Assembly (NCBI GenBank): GCA_964619955.1
Contig: CAZUJF010000056.1
Coordinates: 1 to 30,916 of the forward strand
Length of the DNA stretch: 30,916 nt
Reading direction: 5' to 3'
Origin: JACQFK01 sp964619955
Lineage (GTDB): Bacteria > Planctomycetota > MHYJ01 > JACPRB01
The translations under genes were made by a program, and so were the position numbers. Of this stretch, positions 23,192-30,916 are shown piece after piece. Each line of letters opens with the position of its first letter. The first letter of the stretch is position 1. The notes under the pieces were generated by a model. It was not told the DNA's origin and searched no databases. It saw nothing but the letters and a program-made list of their open reading frames with translations.

Positions 23192-23281
23192 GCCTCGCCT
23201 CCCAAGACCTGACGCCGCGACCCGGGGCAAAGGTGACGGAAATCACGAGCGTCGTTAGAATCTCCCGGAGAGGAGACACGG

Positions 23282-25078
23282 GTGAGCATGCTGACTCTGA
23301 TCCTGGCCACCCTGGCGCTGCTGCAAGCCGGCCCCCTGGAGGGCGCCCGCGTCCTCACCCCGGAGACCCGGCAGCACGAACTTGCGGAGCTCGCCCTCGA
23401 CTCGGACCCCGGAAAGGCGAACCCGTTCAACCCCAACGAGATCGCCCTCGACGCCGACGTCACGACGCCGTCCGGCAGGACCCTCCGCGTCCCCGGCTTC
23501 TGGTTCCAGGACTACAAGCGCGGCCTCAAGAATCCCGACGCCAAGGACGCCGAGCGCATCGAAACGCTCGAAGCCGTCGGCGCTCCCGGCTGGCGCCTCC
23601 GCTTTTCCAGCGGCGAGACCGGCGTGCACAAGGTTGTCCTCGAACTGCGCACCCCGGCCGGCGTCCGCAAGAGCGCGGAGCTCCGCGTCGACGTCAAAGC
23701 CGGACCCCGTCGCGGTCCCATACGCGTCAGCCCCCGGAACAAGATGTATCTCGAGGACTCCGGCGGCAAGCCCTACTTCCCCATCGGCCAGAACCTCTGC
23801 ATGTATCCGGCGCGCGAAGGCACGCTCTTCTTCGAACGCATCCTGCCCAAGATCGCCGCCGCGGGAGGCAACTACGTCCGGCTCTGGGAGGAGTACTATC
23901 CGCAGGGCGACCTCAAGCGGCCCTCCGCCCCGGGCGACGGCAGCAACACCGGCTTCCCGCTCGAGACCGTCCCGGGCGGCATCGGCCGCTACGACATGGA
24001 ATGCGCCTGGCGCCTCGATTTCGTCAGCACCCTCCTCGACCGCCACCAGATCGGCTGGCAGCTCTGCCTGGAAAACGTCGTCTGGTGGAACCGCCAGTTC
24101 AAACACCGCTGGCTGAGGAACCCGTACAACGCCGAAAAAGGCGGGCCCGCCGTCGAGCCCGTCGACTACCTCAAGAAACCCGAGTGCCGCGAACTCGCGT
24201 TCCGCCGCCACCGCTATTCCGTGGCGCGCTGGGGCTGGTCCCCGAATCTCGTCGCCTGGGAGATGTGGAACGAGGTCGACAACATGGACGGCTTCGACGC
24301 CGCCGCCAACGCGGACTGGCACAAGGAGCTCTGCGGAAAGCTGAAAGCCCTCGATCCCTGGAAGCACCTGATCACGTCCAGCTGGCGCGACGCGAAGATG
24401 TTCTCGCTGCCCGAGATCGACCTGGTCCAGGCGCACTCCTACTGGCCGATCGGATCGGACGCGGCGGAATACTCGGTCCAGGACAGCGACTTCCTCATGC
24501 GCCCCTACGGCAAACCTTTTTTCTTCGGCGAGCAGGGGATGAACGACTCGTTCGACCTGGATCCGGAGGGCAAGATCCACCATGACGCCCTATGGTCCAG
24601 CGCCCTCTGCGGGGCCGCCGGCGCGGGCATGCAGTGGTACTGGACGCCGGTTCTGGACAAGTTCGACCTCTACCGCCATTACAAAGGCCTGTCCAAGTTC
24701 ACGTCCGGAGAGGACTGGCCCGCGCGGACCTGGAAAGCGGCGAAGACGACCCGGCCCAGCCAGCCGGTGCAGCTGCGGGTCTACGGGCTCGTCGCGGAGG
24801 ACCGCGCCCTGCTCTGGATCCACGATCCGCTCGCCTTCCGCGTCCTCAACAAGGCGGCGCAGAAGGGCCCCGCCGTCACGGGTGCAAGCCTCAACGTCGC
24901 CGGACTGGCGGAGGGCGCCTACCGGGTGGAATTCGTGGACACGGCCAGCGGCGAAGTCCTGACCCGCGACGCCCAGCCCGTGCGACCCACGCGGCACTTC
25001 GGACACGGGATCGAACTCAATCCCCCCGAATTCTGGGGGGACATCGCCGTCCGCATCGCGCGCCGCGAGACGAAATAG
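23282..25078 (+). CDS. Secreted DUF5060/GH-like TIM-barrel protein
   Basis: A 598-residue secreted protein. The GTG at 23282 is chosen because AGGAG lies six bases upstream; ATG 23288 would give a similar signal peptide (MLTLILATLALLQAG). An N-terminal beta-sandwich (~25-145, DUF5060-like) precedes a glycoside-hydrolase barrel with FPIGQNLCMYPAREGTLFF, LWEEYYPQGD, WEMWNEVDNMDGF (acid/base Glu331) and KPFFFGEQGMND (nucleophile Glu417), the layout of GH5/clan-A enzymes acting on beta-linked glycans. Substrate unknown. A C-terminal beta module (~500-598) ends the protein. Six bases separate its stop from the stop of the convergent Cys-rich gene. Confidence 0.88.
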   Translation: MSMLTLILATLALLQAGPLEGARVLTPETRQHELAELALDSDPGKANPFNPNEIALDADVTTPSGRTLRVPGFWFQDYKRGLKNPDAKDAERIETLEAVGAPGWRLRFSSGETGVHKVVLELRTPAGVRKSAELRVDVKAGPRRGPIRVSPRNKMYLEDSGGKPYFPIGQNLCMYPAREGTLFFERILPKIAAAGGNYVRLWEEYYPQGDLKRPSAPGDGSNTGFPLETVPGGIGRYDMECAWRLDFVSTLLDRHQIGWQLCLENVVWWNRQFKHRWLRNPYNAEKGGPAVEPVDYLKKPECRELAFRRHRYSVARWGWSPNLVAWEMWNEVDNMDGFDAAANADWHKELCGKLKALDPWKHLITSSWRDAKMFSLPEIDLVQAHSYWPIGSDAAEYSVQDSDFLMRPYGKPFFFGEQGMNDSFDLDPEGKIHHDALWSSALCGAAGAGMQWYWTPVLDKFDLYRHYKGLSKFTSGEDWPARTWKAAKTTRPSQPVQLRVYGLVAEDRALLWIHDPLAFRVLNKAAQKGPAVTGASLNVAGLAEGAYRVEFVDTASGEVLTRDAQPVRPTRHFGHGIELNPPEFWGDIAVRIARRETK

Positions 25079-25084
25079 CCGGGG

Positions 25085-25288
25085 CTACTTCTTTTTCTCG
25101 CAGCAGGCCTTGCAGGCTTCCTTGTCCTTGCAGCAGCTGGCGCACTTGCCGTCCGCGCAGCCCTTGCAGTCCCCGCACTTCGAGGCGACCGCGGCCTTGT
25201 CCCCGCTGCAGCACTCGCCGGAGCCGGCGCAGCCGAACGTGGCCATCGACAGGGCGCAACAACAGGCCAGCATCATCAGGGTCTTCAT
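25085..25288 (-). CDS. Tiny Cys-rich lipoprotein
   Basis: A 67-residue precursor with signal peptide MKTLMMLACCCALSMATFGC. The mature part, starting at lipobox Cys20, is about 48 residues with 12 cysteines, arranged in CxxC, CC and CxxCC groups, plus 11 lysines. Metallothionein-like metal binding or redox buffering on the periplasmic face is plausible. GGAGG precedes the ATG. It lies 51 bases beyond the ABC ATPase gene and could be a last gene of that operon or a separate unit. It has no recognisable family by eye. Confidence 0.75.
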   Translation of the reverse strand: MKTLMMLACCCALSMATFGCAGSGECCSGDKAAVASKCGDCKGCADGKCASCCKDKEACKACCEKKK

Positions 25289-25339
25289 GTCTTCCTCCAC
25301 TTGAAATCCACGATTCTATAAACGACGGCCCCCTATTGT

Positions 25340-26035
25340 TCATTCTGCGCTCCGTCCGCGTTCCTCGCGCAGGATCCGTCCGTCCTCGAGCGTGATCACC
25401 CGGTCCGCCTCGTAGCCCAGCGCCAGGTTGTGCGTGGTGACGATCATCGTCAGCCCCTGCTCCCGGCACAGCTTTCGGAAGAGGCGGAAGATCGCGTCCC
25501 CGTTGGCCTTGTCGAGGTTGCCCGTCGGCTCGTCCGCGATCAGGATCTTCGGATTCGCGATCAGCGCGCGCGCCACGGCCACGCGCTGCATCTCGCCCCC
25601 CGAAAGCTCCCTCGGCAGATGCCGCGCCCGTGCCTCCAGCCCCACCTGCTTCAGGACCGCCTCCGTGGCCGCCCGGTCCACCGGACGCCGCAGGAACATC
25701 AGGGGCAGTTCCACGTTCTCGGCGACCGTCAGCGTGGGGATCAGATGGAACTTCTGGAAGATGTAGCCCAGCACGCCGCGGCGGACCTCCACCAGGCGGT
25801 CCTCGGAAAGCCCCGTCACCTCCCGGCCCGCCACGCTCAGCGTGCCGGCGCTCGGGACGTCGAGACAGGACAGCAGGTTCACCAGCGTCGTCTTTCCGGA
25901 CCCGGAGGGGCCGAGGATCGAGATCATCTGGCCCGGCTGCACGTCGAGATCCACGCCGTCGAGCGCCTTCACGGTCTCGATGCCGCGCCGGTAATAGCGC
26001 TTGAGCGCGCGCGCCTGGATGAGCGGTGCGGTCAT
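25340..26035 (-). CDS. ABC transporter ATP-binding protein (MacB/LolD type)
   Basis: A 231-residue nucleotide-binding subunit with Walker A GPSGSGKTT (42-50), Q-loop YIFQKFHLIPTLTVAENVELP (91-111), signature LSGGEMQR (144-151), Walker B ILIADEPTGNLD (~164-175) and an H-loop in VTTHNLAL. The ELPLMF segment and the ExLSGGEMQRVAVARAL block place it with the LolD/MacB/FtsE group, which move substrates at the outer face rather than through a channel. It follows the permease by one base. Confidence 0.93.
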   Translation of the reverse strand: MTAPLIQARALKRYYRRGIETVKALDGVDLDVQPGQMISILGPSGSGKTTLVNLLSCLDVPSAGTLSVAGREVTGLSEDRLVEVRRGVLGYIFQKFHLIPTLTVAENVELPLMFLRRPVDRAATEAVLKQVGLEARARHLPRELSGGEMQRVAVARALIANPKILIADEPTGNLDKANGDAIFRLFRKLCREQGLTMIVTTHNLALGYEADRVITLEDGRILREERGRSAE

Positions 26036-26036
26036 G

Positions 26037-27284
26037 TCACTCCCCCTCCCGGATCGCTTCGATCGGCCGCATCGAGGCCGCGCGCCAGGCGGGATAAACG
26101 CCCGCCACGAACCCGATGCCCACGGAGCCCATCAGCGCCCAGCCCAGCATCGCCGGACTGAACGCGACGATCGAGCCCGAGACGCCCAGGTCGATCATCG
26201 ACTTGATCGCCAGCTCCACGAGCCCGGAGGCGAAGAACGCCAGCACGCAGCCGACCAGGGCCCCGGAAAGGCACACCAAGAGCGTCTCCAGCCAGACCAG
26301 CCGGAAAATGTCGCCGCGGTAGGCGCCGAGCGCCTTCATGATCCCGATCTCGCCCGTCCGCTCGTACACGCTCATCAGCACCGTGTTGATCACGCCGATC
26401 ACCGCCACCACGACGGCGATGATCGCCACCGAGGCCACCATCGCCTGCGCGGTGCCGACCAGGCTGACGAGCGTCCCCTTCACCTGGGCGAGGCTGACCA
26501 CCTGCACCTCCGGCAGCTTCAGCCAGCGCCCCTCGAATTCGCGGAGCGACGCCGCCCCGAAGCGCTTCAGCTTCACGCCGATGATGGTCAGCGCCTCGGG
26601 CCTGCCGAAGAACTGCTGGGACGTGGACAGCGGCAGGAAGACCGTGCCGTCGTCCTGGCTTCCCGTCCGGTCCAGCACGCCGACGACCTTGAAGCTCCGC
26701 TGCACCGCCTTGAGCTGGCCGTGCGGCACCACCGAGGCGTAGAACGCGTCCCCCACCTTGCGCTGCTCGAACTCCGCCGCCTCGAAGCCGAGCACGACCT
26801 CGTCCGCCGCCGCGGGGCCGAACCAGCGCCCGCCGTCGTAGCCCGGCCCGCTCTTGAAGCGCATCCAGGGCTTCATCACCATGAACGAGGGCACCTCGAT
26901 TCCCGAGAGGATCGAGAAGGACTTGGTCGCGTCCTCCTCCCGGATGCTGCTGCCCTCCTTCTGCGCGATGCCGACGAAGATGGGCGTGATGGAGTCGATC
27001 TCGGGGTCCGCCTTGACGGTGTCGTAGACGCTGGACGGGAGGTAGAGCAGCCCCGTGCCGCCCTTGAGCATCATGGTGGCCGCCTCGTAGGGGCAGCCTT
27101 TCGCCATGATCATCACCTGGTAGCCCAGCCGCTCGATGCTGGTGTTGATCGCGCGGCGGTAGCCGAGGTTGAAGCCGCCGAGGCTCACCGAAACGGCCAC
27201 CGCCAGCCCCACGCCCGTCAGGGTGAGCAGCGAGCGCACGGGCCGCCGCAGCAGGTTCTTGAACGCCAGCGAGAGGTATCTCAT
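26037..27284 (-). CDS. ABC transporter permease (FtsX/MacB-like)
   Basis: A 415-residue permease with four membrane helices, one at the N-terminus (~15-37) and three at the C-terminus (~275-405), around a large periplasmic domain (MacB-PCD). The C-terminal half has the FtsX hallmarks VYERTGEIGIMKALGAYRGD and YPAWRAASMRPIEAIRE. The periplasmic part begins with a conserved-looking MAKGCPYEAATMMLKGG, carrying a possible Cys ligand. Such transporters act by mechanotransmission. It abuts the lipoprotein gene directly (stop followed by start). Confidence 0.92.
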   Translation of the reverse strand: MRYLSLAFKNLLRRPVRSLLTLTGVGLAVAVSVSLGGFNLGYRRAINTSIERLGYQVMIMAKGCPYEAATMMLKGGTGLLYLPSSVYDTVKADPEIDSITPIFVGIAQKEGSSIREEDATKSFSILSGIEVPSFMVMKPWMRFKSGPGYDGGRWFGPAAADEVVLGFEAAEFEQRKVGDAFYASVVPHGQLKAVQRSFKVVGVLDRTGSQDDGTVFLPLSTSQQFFGRPEALTIIGVKLKRFGAASLREFEGRWLKLPEVQVVSLAQVKGTLVSLVGTAQAMVASVAIIAVVVAVIGVINTVLMSVYERTGEIGIMKALGAYRGDIFRLVWLETLLVCLSGALVGCVLAFFASGLVELAIKSMIDLGVSGSIVAFSPAMLGWALMGSVGIGFVAGVYPAWRAASMRPIEAIREGE

Positions 27285-27644
27285 CTACTTGAACTCCACC
27301 GAGGTGCCGATGAACTCGTAGCGATCCCCGTACTTGATCAGCTGCCCCTCGACGGCGGCCGTCTTCCCCGTCCGGGGCGGCAACTTCGGAACCGCGTCCC
27401 CCATCTCGACCTTCACTTCCTTCCCCTGGGCATCCTTGAGGAAGAACCAGCAGCCCGTGGCGGGGCACTGCCGGGAGACGAGGCCTACGATGCGGACCTC
27501 CTTCCGCAGGTGTTCCGCCGGCTGGTCCACGAGCTTCGCCAAATCGAGGGCCGGGAACCCCTTGAAGGGCTGGCCATGGTGGTCCCCCTCCCCGCAGGAG
27601 GCCAGGAGCAGCAGGACGGCGGCCGCGGGCAGGTGCGTTCTCAT
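27285..27644 (-). CDS. OB-fold-like lipoprotein
   Basis: A 119-residue lipoprotein with lipobox LLLASC (Cys17) after a 16-residue signal. The mature part is a small beta-barrel pattern: EVRIVGLVSRQCPATGCWFF, KDAQGKEVKVEMGD, AAVEGQLIKYGDRYEFIGT. The CPATGC pair fits a metal- or redox-linked role; the shape is like DUF4920/OB-fold lipoproteins. Its ATG overlaps the upstream stop as ATGA, so it is translated with the FMN-binding-like protein. The exact family is uncertain. Confidence 0.72.
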   Translation of the reverse strand: MRTHLPAAAVLLLLASCGEGDHHGQPFKGFPALDLAKLVDQPAEHLRKEVRIVGLVSRQCPATGCWFFLKDAQGKEVKVEMGDAVPKLPPRTGKTAAVEGQLIKYGDRYEFIGTSVEFK

Positions 27645-28333
27645 TTCGATTTCTCCTTCTTGATCTTCTCGAGCGCCTCGCGGGCCTTCTCGTAGAAGGG
27701 CTCGTGTTTCAGGTCGTAGACGAAGATGTCCAGCAGGATGAGGTTCTTGCGGACGCCCCGCAGCGTCGCCTGGTAATCCGCCCGGGCGTCCCCCTCCGCC
27801 GTGGGATCCTGGAGGCGGCCGATCTTGTCCTTCTCTGAGGCCGGCTCCGCCGCGGCGTAGTAGTCGTGTTTGTAGAAGTCGGCGAGCGTGAGGCCGTTGA
27901 ACTGCGCCCGGAACTCCTTCTTCCGCAGCTCCTTCGCCGCGGCGCTCTCCAGGCGCTGGAAGAAGAAGTTCCGGATCTCGCCCGACGCGGGATCCGTCGC
28001 GAGGAAGACCTGGATCACCCCGCCCTTGCCCGGGACGTTGACGCCGTGCACGATCCCCAGCGGCGTCTCGTTCTTGAAGACGCGGTAGACGGTATAGGGC
28101 GTGTCGAAGGCCTCATAGACGGGATCGAGATCGCTGCCCAGGCGGGTCTGAAGCTTCTGGTAGAGCGCCTCGCCGTCCTTCATGCGGGGGAGGTCCCGCG
28201 CCTCCTCCTTGTAGCTCGTGATCTCCGGATAGAGGTACTTGAGATCCTGGGCGGGATTGCTCAGGGTGCAGCCGATCGCCGCCGGCCGCTGCAGCAGGGG
28301 TCCCAGGAGCAGGATCGCGGACAGGGTTTTCAT
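27641..28333 (-). CDS. Exported FMN-binding-domain-like protein
   Basis: A 230-residue exported protein with a Sec signal (MKTLSAILLLGPLLQ) and a possible lipobox AIGC (Cys22). The centre has an FMN-bind-like pattern: YTVYRVFKNETPLGIVHGVN, GKGGVIQVFLATDPASGEI and FFFQRLESAAAKEL, where Ser/Thr normally carries covalent flavin. Here the residue is Ser in the RLESAAAK stretch, so flavinylation is not certain. A long charged helix ends the protein (REALEKIKKEKSK). It lies between the outer-membrane barrel and the lipoprotein, in the same direction. Function may be electron relay or a periplasmic bridge. Confidence 0.65.
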   Translation of the reverse strand: MKTLSAILLLGPLLQRPAAIGCTLSNPAQDLKYLYPEITSYKEEARDLPRMKDGEALYQKLQTRLGSDLDPVYEAFDTPYTVYRVFKNETPLGIVHGVNVPGKGGVIQVFLATDPASGEIRNFFFQRLESAAAKELRKKEFRAQFNGLTLADFYKHDYYAAAEPASEKDKIGRLQDPTAEGDARADYQATLRGVRKNLILLDIFVYDLKHEPFYEKAREALEKIKKEKSK

Positions 28334-28337
28334 GTCT

Positions 28338-29534
28338 TCACCAATACAGGTAGTACTGCAGCGAAACGACGGTCTCGTCCGGACCCGTCTGGCGCTCCAG
28401 CCGGCGCTCGACGTTCAGGCGCACGGAGTGCAGGAACGCGTTGCTGGGATCGTTCCTGAAGAACCAGGTCGCCTCGCCGATGATCGACGCGTCGGTCTTG
28501 TGTCCGGACGCATCGATGTCCTGCCAGAAGCGGCGGTACTGGGCGCTCAGGGCCCACCGCCGGCGGTCGGCGAGGTATTCGATCTGGTAGAGCTGCGTGA
28601 GAATCGCGTCGAACTCGTCCCGGCCGTAACTGAGCTCCGCGGTGAATCCCAGGGATCCCGAGGGCAGCGGGAGCGTGTACCGCGCATCCAGGCCCGCGCG
28701 GACCGTGCTCACGACGTCGTCCTCACCGGCCGTGGCGGCGACCGAGGGGCTGCGCATCACCGCCTGTTCCGAGAGGCGCCGCCCGTACATCGCGGCGATC
28801 CCGGCCTCCACGCCGTACTCGGTCCGGTAGCGGTCGGCGAGGCTCACCCGGAGGCCGGCCAGCCCCTCCTGTCCCTTGAACGAGACCGCATAGCCGCTGC
28901 CGAGCAGGTAGTAGGCGTCGTAATTGAGGTCGGGCGTCAGCGAGCCCCAGAAGCCCGCATACCAGTCCCGCTCATAGCCGAAGTTCCGGTCGTTGGAGAG
29001 CTGCAGCAGCGTGCCGTGGGTGTCCGTCTGCAGATTGAGGCCGAAGGGCAGATAGAAGCGCCCCACCCGGAGATTGAAGCGTCCCAGGTTTTCGCCGCGC
29101 CCCTCGGCGCTCAGGAACGGATCGAAGACGTTGTAGAGGTCGACGTAGAGGTTGTGGTATTCGAAGAACCAGCCGTCGCGGTCCTCCCCCTCCATGTCGC
29201 TGATCGTCTCCACGAACTGGGTGCGGTGGACGGCGCGGCCCTGCATGTTGAAGGACGCCACGGTGGAGGTCGCCGTCGAAAACTTCTTCAGGACCTCGAA
29301 TCCCGCGGACTGCCGGCTGTAGACGTCACCCGCCAGCGTGTTCCCGTCGTTGGGCTCCTCGCTGCCGTGGGAGAACTGCGAATAGAGCTCCTTCTTGAAC
29401 GTGAAGTTGTCCTCGAAGAAGCCTCCGCCCTGGACGCCCGCCGCCGGGGCGGGCGCGGGTTTCCGGTCCAGTTCCTGGAACGGATCCTGCTGGATTGCGA
29501 ACAGCAGGCACATCAGAACGCCGGGAATCGCCAT
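28338..29534 (-). CDS. Outer-membrane beta-barrel protein
   Basis: A 398-residue protein with a signal peptide (MAIPGVLMCLLFAIQQ). A short Pro/Ala/Gly-rich stretch leads into alternating hydrophobic/polar strands with many aromatic girdle residues (FFEYHNLYVDLYNVFDPF, LRVGRFYLPFGLNLQTDTHG, YDAYYLLGSGYAVSFKG). It ends in YYLYW, the terminal aromatic residue recognised by the BAM machinery. About 14-16 strands fit the length, porin-like. It is the second gene of the envelope operon, four bases ahead of the FMN-like gene. It would provide an outer-membrane route for the ABC system; that link is inferred. Confidence 0.85.
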   Translation of the reverse strand: MAIPGVLMCLLFAIQQDPFQELDRKPAPAPAAGVQGGGFFEDNFTFKKELYSQFSHGSEEPNDGNTLAGDVYSRQSAGFEVLKKFSTATSTVASFNMQGRAVHRTQFVETISDMEGEDRDGWFFEYHNLYVDLYNVFDPFLSAEGRGENLGRFNLRVGRFYLPFGLNLQTDTHGTLLQLSNDRNFGYERDWYAGFWGSLTPDLNYDAYYLLGSGYAVSFKGQEGLAGLRVSLADRYRTEYGVEAGIAAMYGRRLSEQAVMRSPSVAATAGEDDVVSTVRAGLDARYTLPLPSGSLGFTAELSYGRDEFDAILTQLYQIEYLADRRRWALSAQYRRFWQDIDASGHKTDASIIGEATWFFRNDPSNAFLHSVRLNVERRLERQTGPDETVVSLQYYLYW

Positions 29535-29578
29535 GGGAAAATCACCTCATCTTTCCAATCCGGGGAGACCCGGACGGA

Positions 29579-29926
29579 TCAGATGAGGAGGACGCGGAGG
29601 CGCAGATGGAGGGGCGGAGCCGGGAGGAGGCCGGGATCCAGGGTGTGGGAGAGGCGGACGACGGGCACGAACACGGCTGTCTCGAAGAGGTCGGACAGGT
29701 CGGACTCGAACGCCACGGGGATGTGGAAGGCCTCCACCGGCGCCGGCGTCAGGTCGCTCTGGGGTTCCAGATGGAAGCAGGCCTCCTCGTGGGAGTCCTC
29801 CGTCGAAGCCTCCTCGGGCGTGCAGGCGTTCTTCGCGGTGCAGAAGGACCCGCAGCAGCAGTCCACCCAGAAGAGGGATTGCGTCGCCGCAAAGGAGAGC
29901 AGCAGAACGACGCGCAGGGCCTTCAC
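29579..29926 (-). CDS. Small Cys/His-rich exported protein
   Basis: A 115-residue protein with a signal peptide (MKALRVVLLLSFAATQS). The mature N-terminus has FWVDCCCGSFCTAKNACTPEEA and then SHEEACFHLEPQ: six Cys and two His in about 30 residues, a plausible metal site. The C-terminal half is hydrophobic beta-like with no further Cys. It is the first gene of the envelope operon, 44 bases upstream of the outer-membrane barrel. No family recognised. It may be the metal-sensing or metal-trapping part of the system. Confidence 0.65.
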   Translation of the reverse strand: MKALRVVLLLSFAATQSLFWVDCCCGSFCTAKNACTPEEASTEDSHEEACFHLEPQSDLTPAPVEAFHIPVAFESDLSDLFETAVFVPVVRLSHTLDPGLLPAPPLHLRLRVLLI

Positions 29927-29966
29927 GCCTATCCAACGGACCCGGACCCGCTTCTATTCAATGCAT

Positions 29967-30916
29967 TTACAACAATTCGTCGATCAGCTTCCCGCCCTCG
30001 GTCCACGCCAGCGGCCGACCGGCCCGCGTGTGCTCCTTCGAGGGATCGATGCCGAAGAGCGTGAACAACGTCGCGAAGAGGTCGGGGACGCCGACCGGAC
30101 GCCGGACGACCTCGTGGCCGTCGGTCTCCCCCACGACGCGGCCGCCGACGATCCCGCCCCCGGCGATCGCCGCCGAGAAACATTTCGTCCAATGGTCGCG
30201 CCCCCGGGCCGCATTGACGACGGGGGTCCGTCCGAACTCCCCGACGCACAGCACGATCGTGTCGTCGAGCAGGCGCTTCTCGACCAGGTCCGCCATCAAC
30301 GCCGCAAAGCCCGCGTCGAGCGTGCCCATCAGGCTCCGGTGGCGCTCCTCGTTCGCGGCGTGGGAATCCCAGTCGCCCAGCGCGACCTCGACGAAGCGCG
30401 CGCCCGCCTCCACCAGGCGCCGCGCCAGCAGGCAGCCGCGGCCGAACGGCGTGTCTCCGTAGCGGCCGGGGTTCTCGCGGGAGAGGTCGAAGGCCTTCAC
30501 CTGTTCCGACGTGAGCACCTTGTACGCCCGCTCGTACGCCCGCCGCCGCTCCGCGACCAGCGGCTCCGTGCGGTCTTTGGCGAAGCTCGTGTCGAGCGCC
30601 GAGAGCAGCTTCCAGCGTTTCTCGAGGCGTTCGCGGCTCACGGAGGCCTTCACGTCCTCGCCCGGCGCCTCCAGGCGGTCGAAGACCAGCGGCGCCGTGA
30701 CGCCCGGCAGGAAACCCGCGCCGCACTGGGGGTCGATGCCCAGGACGATCGTCCCCGGCAGGTCCTCGCGCTCCCCGCGCTCGTGCACGACCACGCTGCC
30801 CGCGTGGGGGAACTCCAGCCCCGGCGTCTTCCGCCAGCCCGTGTGGAGCAGGCTCGTGGCCGTCGCGTGGTTCGGGTCCTTCGAGTGCAGCGAGCGGATC
30901 AGCGAGACGGACTTCA
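29967..30916 (-). CDS. DUF1501 family protein (C-terminal part, cut by window edge)
   Basis: The C-terminal 316 residues of a DUF1501 protein; the frame is open to the window edge, so its start lies outside. Typical blocks are HSKDPNHATATSLLHTGWRK (next to the edge), TPGLEFPHAGSVVV, RFVEVALGDWDSHAANEERH (His-rich, sulfatase-like metal region), LDDTIVLCVGEFGRTPVVNA, GRDHWTKCFS and the C-terminal LAWTEGGKLIDELL. DUF1501 proteins are abundant in Planctomycetota, usually Tat-exported and sulfatase/alkaline-phosphatase-like, and often sit in pairs with DUF1549/DUF1553 cytochrome-like proteins. The partner would be expected beyond the window edge. Confidence 0.92.
   Translation of the reverse strand, partial: KSVSLIRSLHSKDPNHATATSLLHTGWRKTPGLEFPHAGSVVVHERGEREDLPGTIVLGIDPQCGAGFLPGVTAPLVFDRLEAPGEDVKASVSRERLEKRWKLLSALDTSFAKDRTEPLVAERRRAYERAYKVLTSEQVKAFDLSRENPGRYGDTPFGRGCLLARRLVEAGARFVEVALGDWDSHAANEERHRSLMGTLDAGFAALMADLVEKRLLDDTIVLCVGEFGRTPVVNAARGRDHWTKCFSAAIAGGGIVGGRVVGETDGHEVVRRPVGVPDLFATLFTLFGIDPSKEHTRAGRPLAWTEGGKLIDELL

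Overview
The window is a high-GC (roughly two-thirds G+C by eye), densely coded bacterial chromosome segment. A DUF1501 protein, secreted FG-GAP/LamG-type proteins, many Sec, Tat and lipoprotein signal peptides, CehA/McbA-type and DUF885 lipoproteins, an ECF sigma/anti-sigma operon and an IS200-like REP-associated transposase suggest Planctomycetota or a close relative (PVC group or neighbouring candidate phylum). No rRNA or universal marker is present, so this placement is inference. A MYXO-CTERM-like tail on one protein leaves Myxococcota-like lineages as a weaker alternative.

Layout. 1-1210: a decayed ParE/RelE toxin beside its intact antitoxin, then a small hypothetical gene. 1253-1482: tRNA-Asn with a good promoter, plus a duplicated piece of its 3' end. 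1495-2854: thioredoxin-like protein and MutY. 3015-5019: DUF885 lipoprotein and a divergent small gene. 5012-12601: a tightly coupled five-gene operon on the minus strand, read as ECF sigma factor, membrane anti-sigma factor with a carbohydrate-binding-like C-terminus, SGNH hydrolase with a C-terminal sorting tail, an esterase-like protein that lacks the nucleophile serine, and a LamG/FG-GAP secreted protein. 12654-13716: a transposase (RAYT) gene flanked on both sides by near-identical REP palindromes. 13789-18179: plus-strand cluster of a core-MetE-type methyltransferase, a Tat-exported deacetylase-like protein and a PHP-domain lipoprotein. 18183-19212: two-way hairpin, Rieske-like Tat protein with a Cys-rich site, tRNA-Lys and a 155/156-bp tandem repeat. 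19228-22015: YaeQ, VapBC, a DUF3592-like membrane protein and Bpt. 22073-25288: secreted hypothetical, secreted GH-like protein and a tiny Cys-rich lipoprotein. 25340-29926: minus-strand envelope operon (Cys-rich secreted protein, outer-membrane barrel, FMN-binding-like protein, OB-like lipoprotein, MacB/LolCDE-type ABC transporter). 29967-end: DUF1501 protein cut by the window edge.

Two systems stand out. The first is the 12.6-5.0 kb operon. It looks like a surface glycan-sensing sigma/anti-sigma switch wired directly to three secreted glycan-related proteins, similar in logic to clostridial SigI/RsgI but built on an ECF factor. The second is the 29.9-25.3 kb operon, which looks like an uncharacterised trans-envelope metal or redox handling system. 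Smaller oddities are a thioredoxin with a shifted CxxxC site, a Rieske-like domain with four Cys and no His ligands, and the REP/RAYT unit. All functional statements come from reading motifs by eye; no database search was done.
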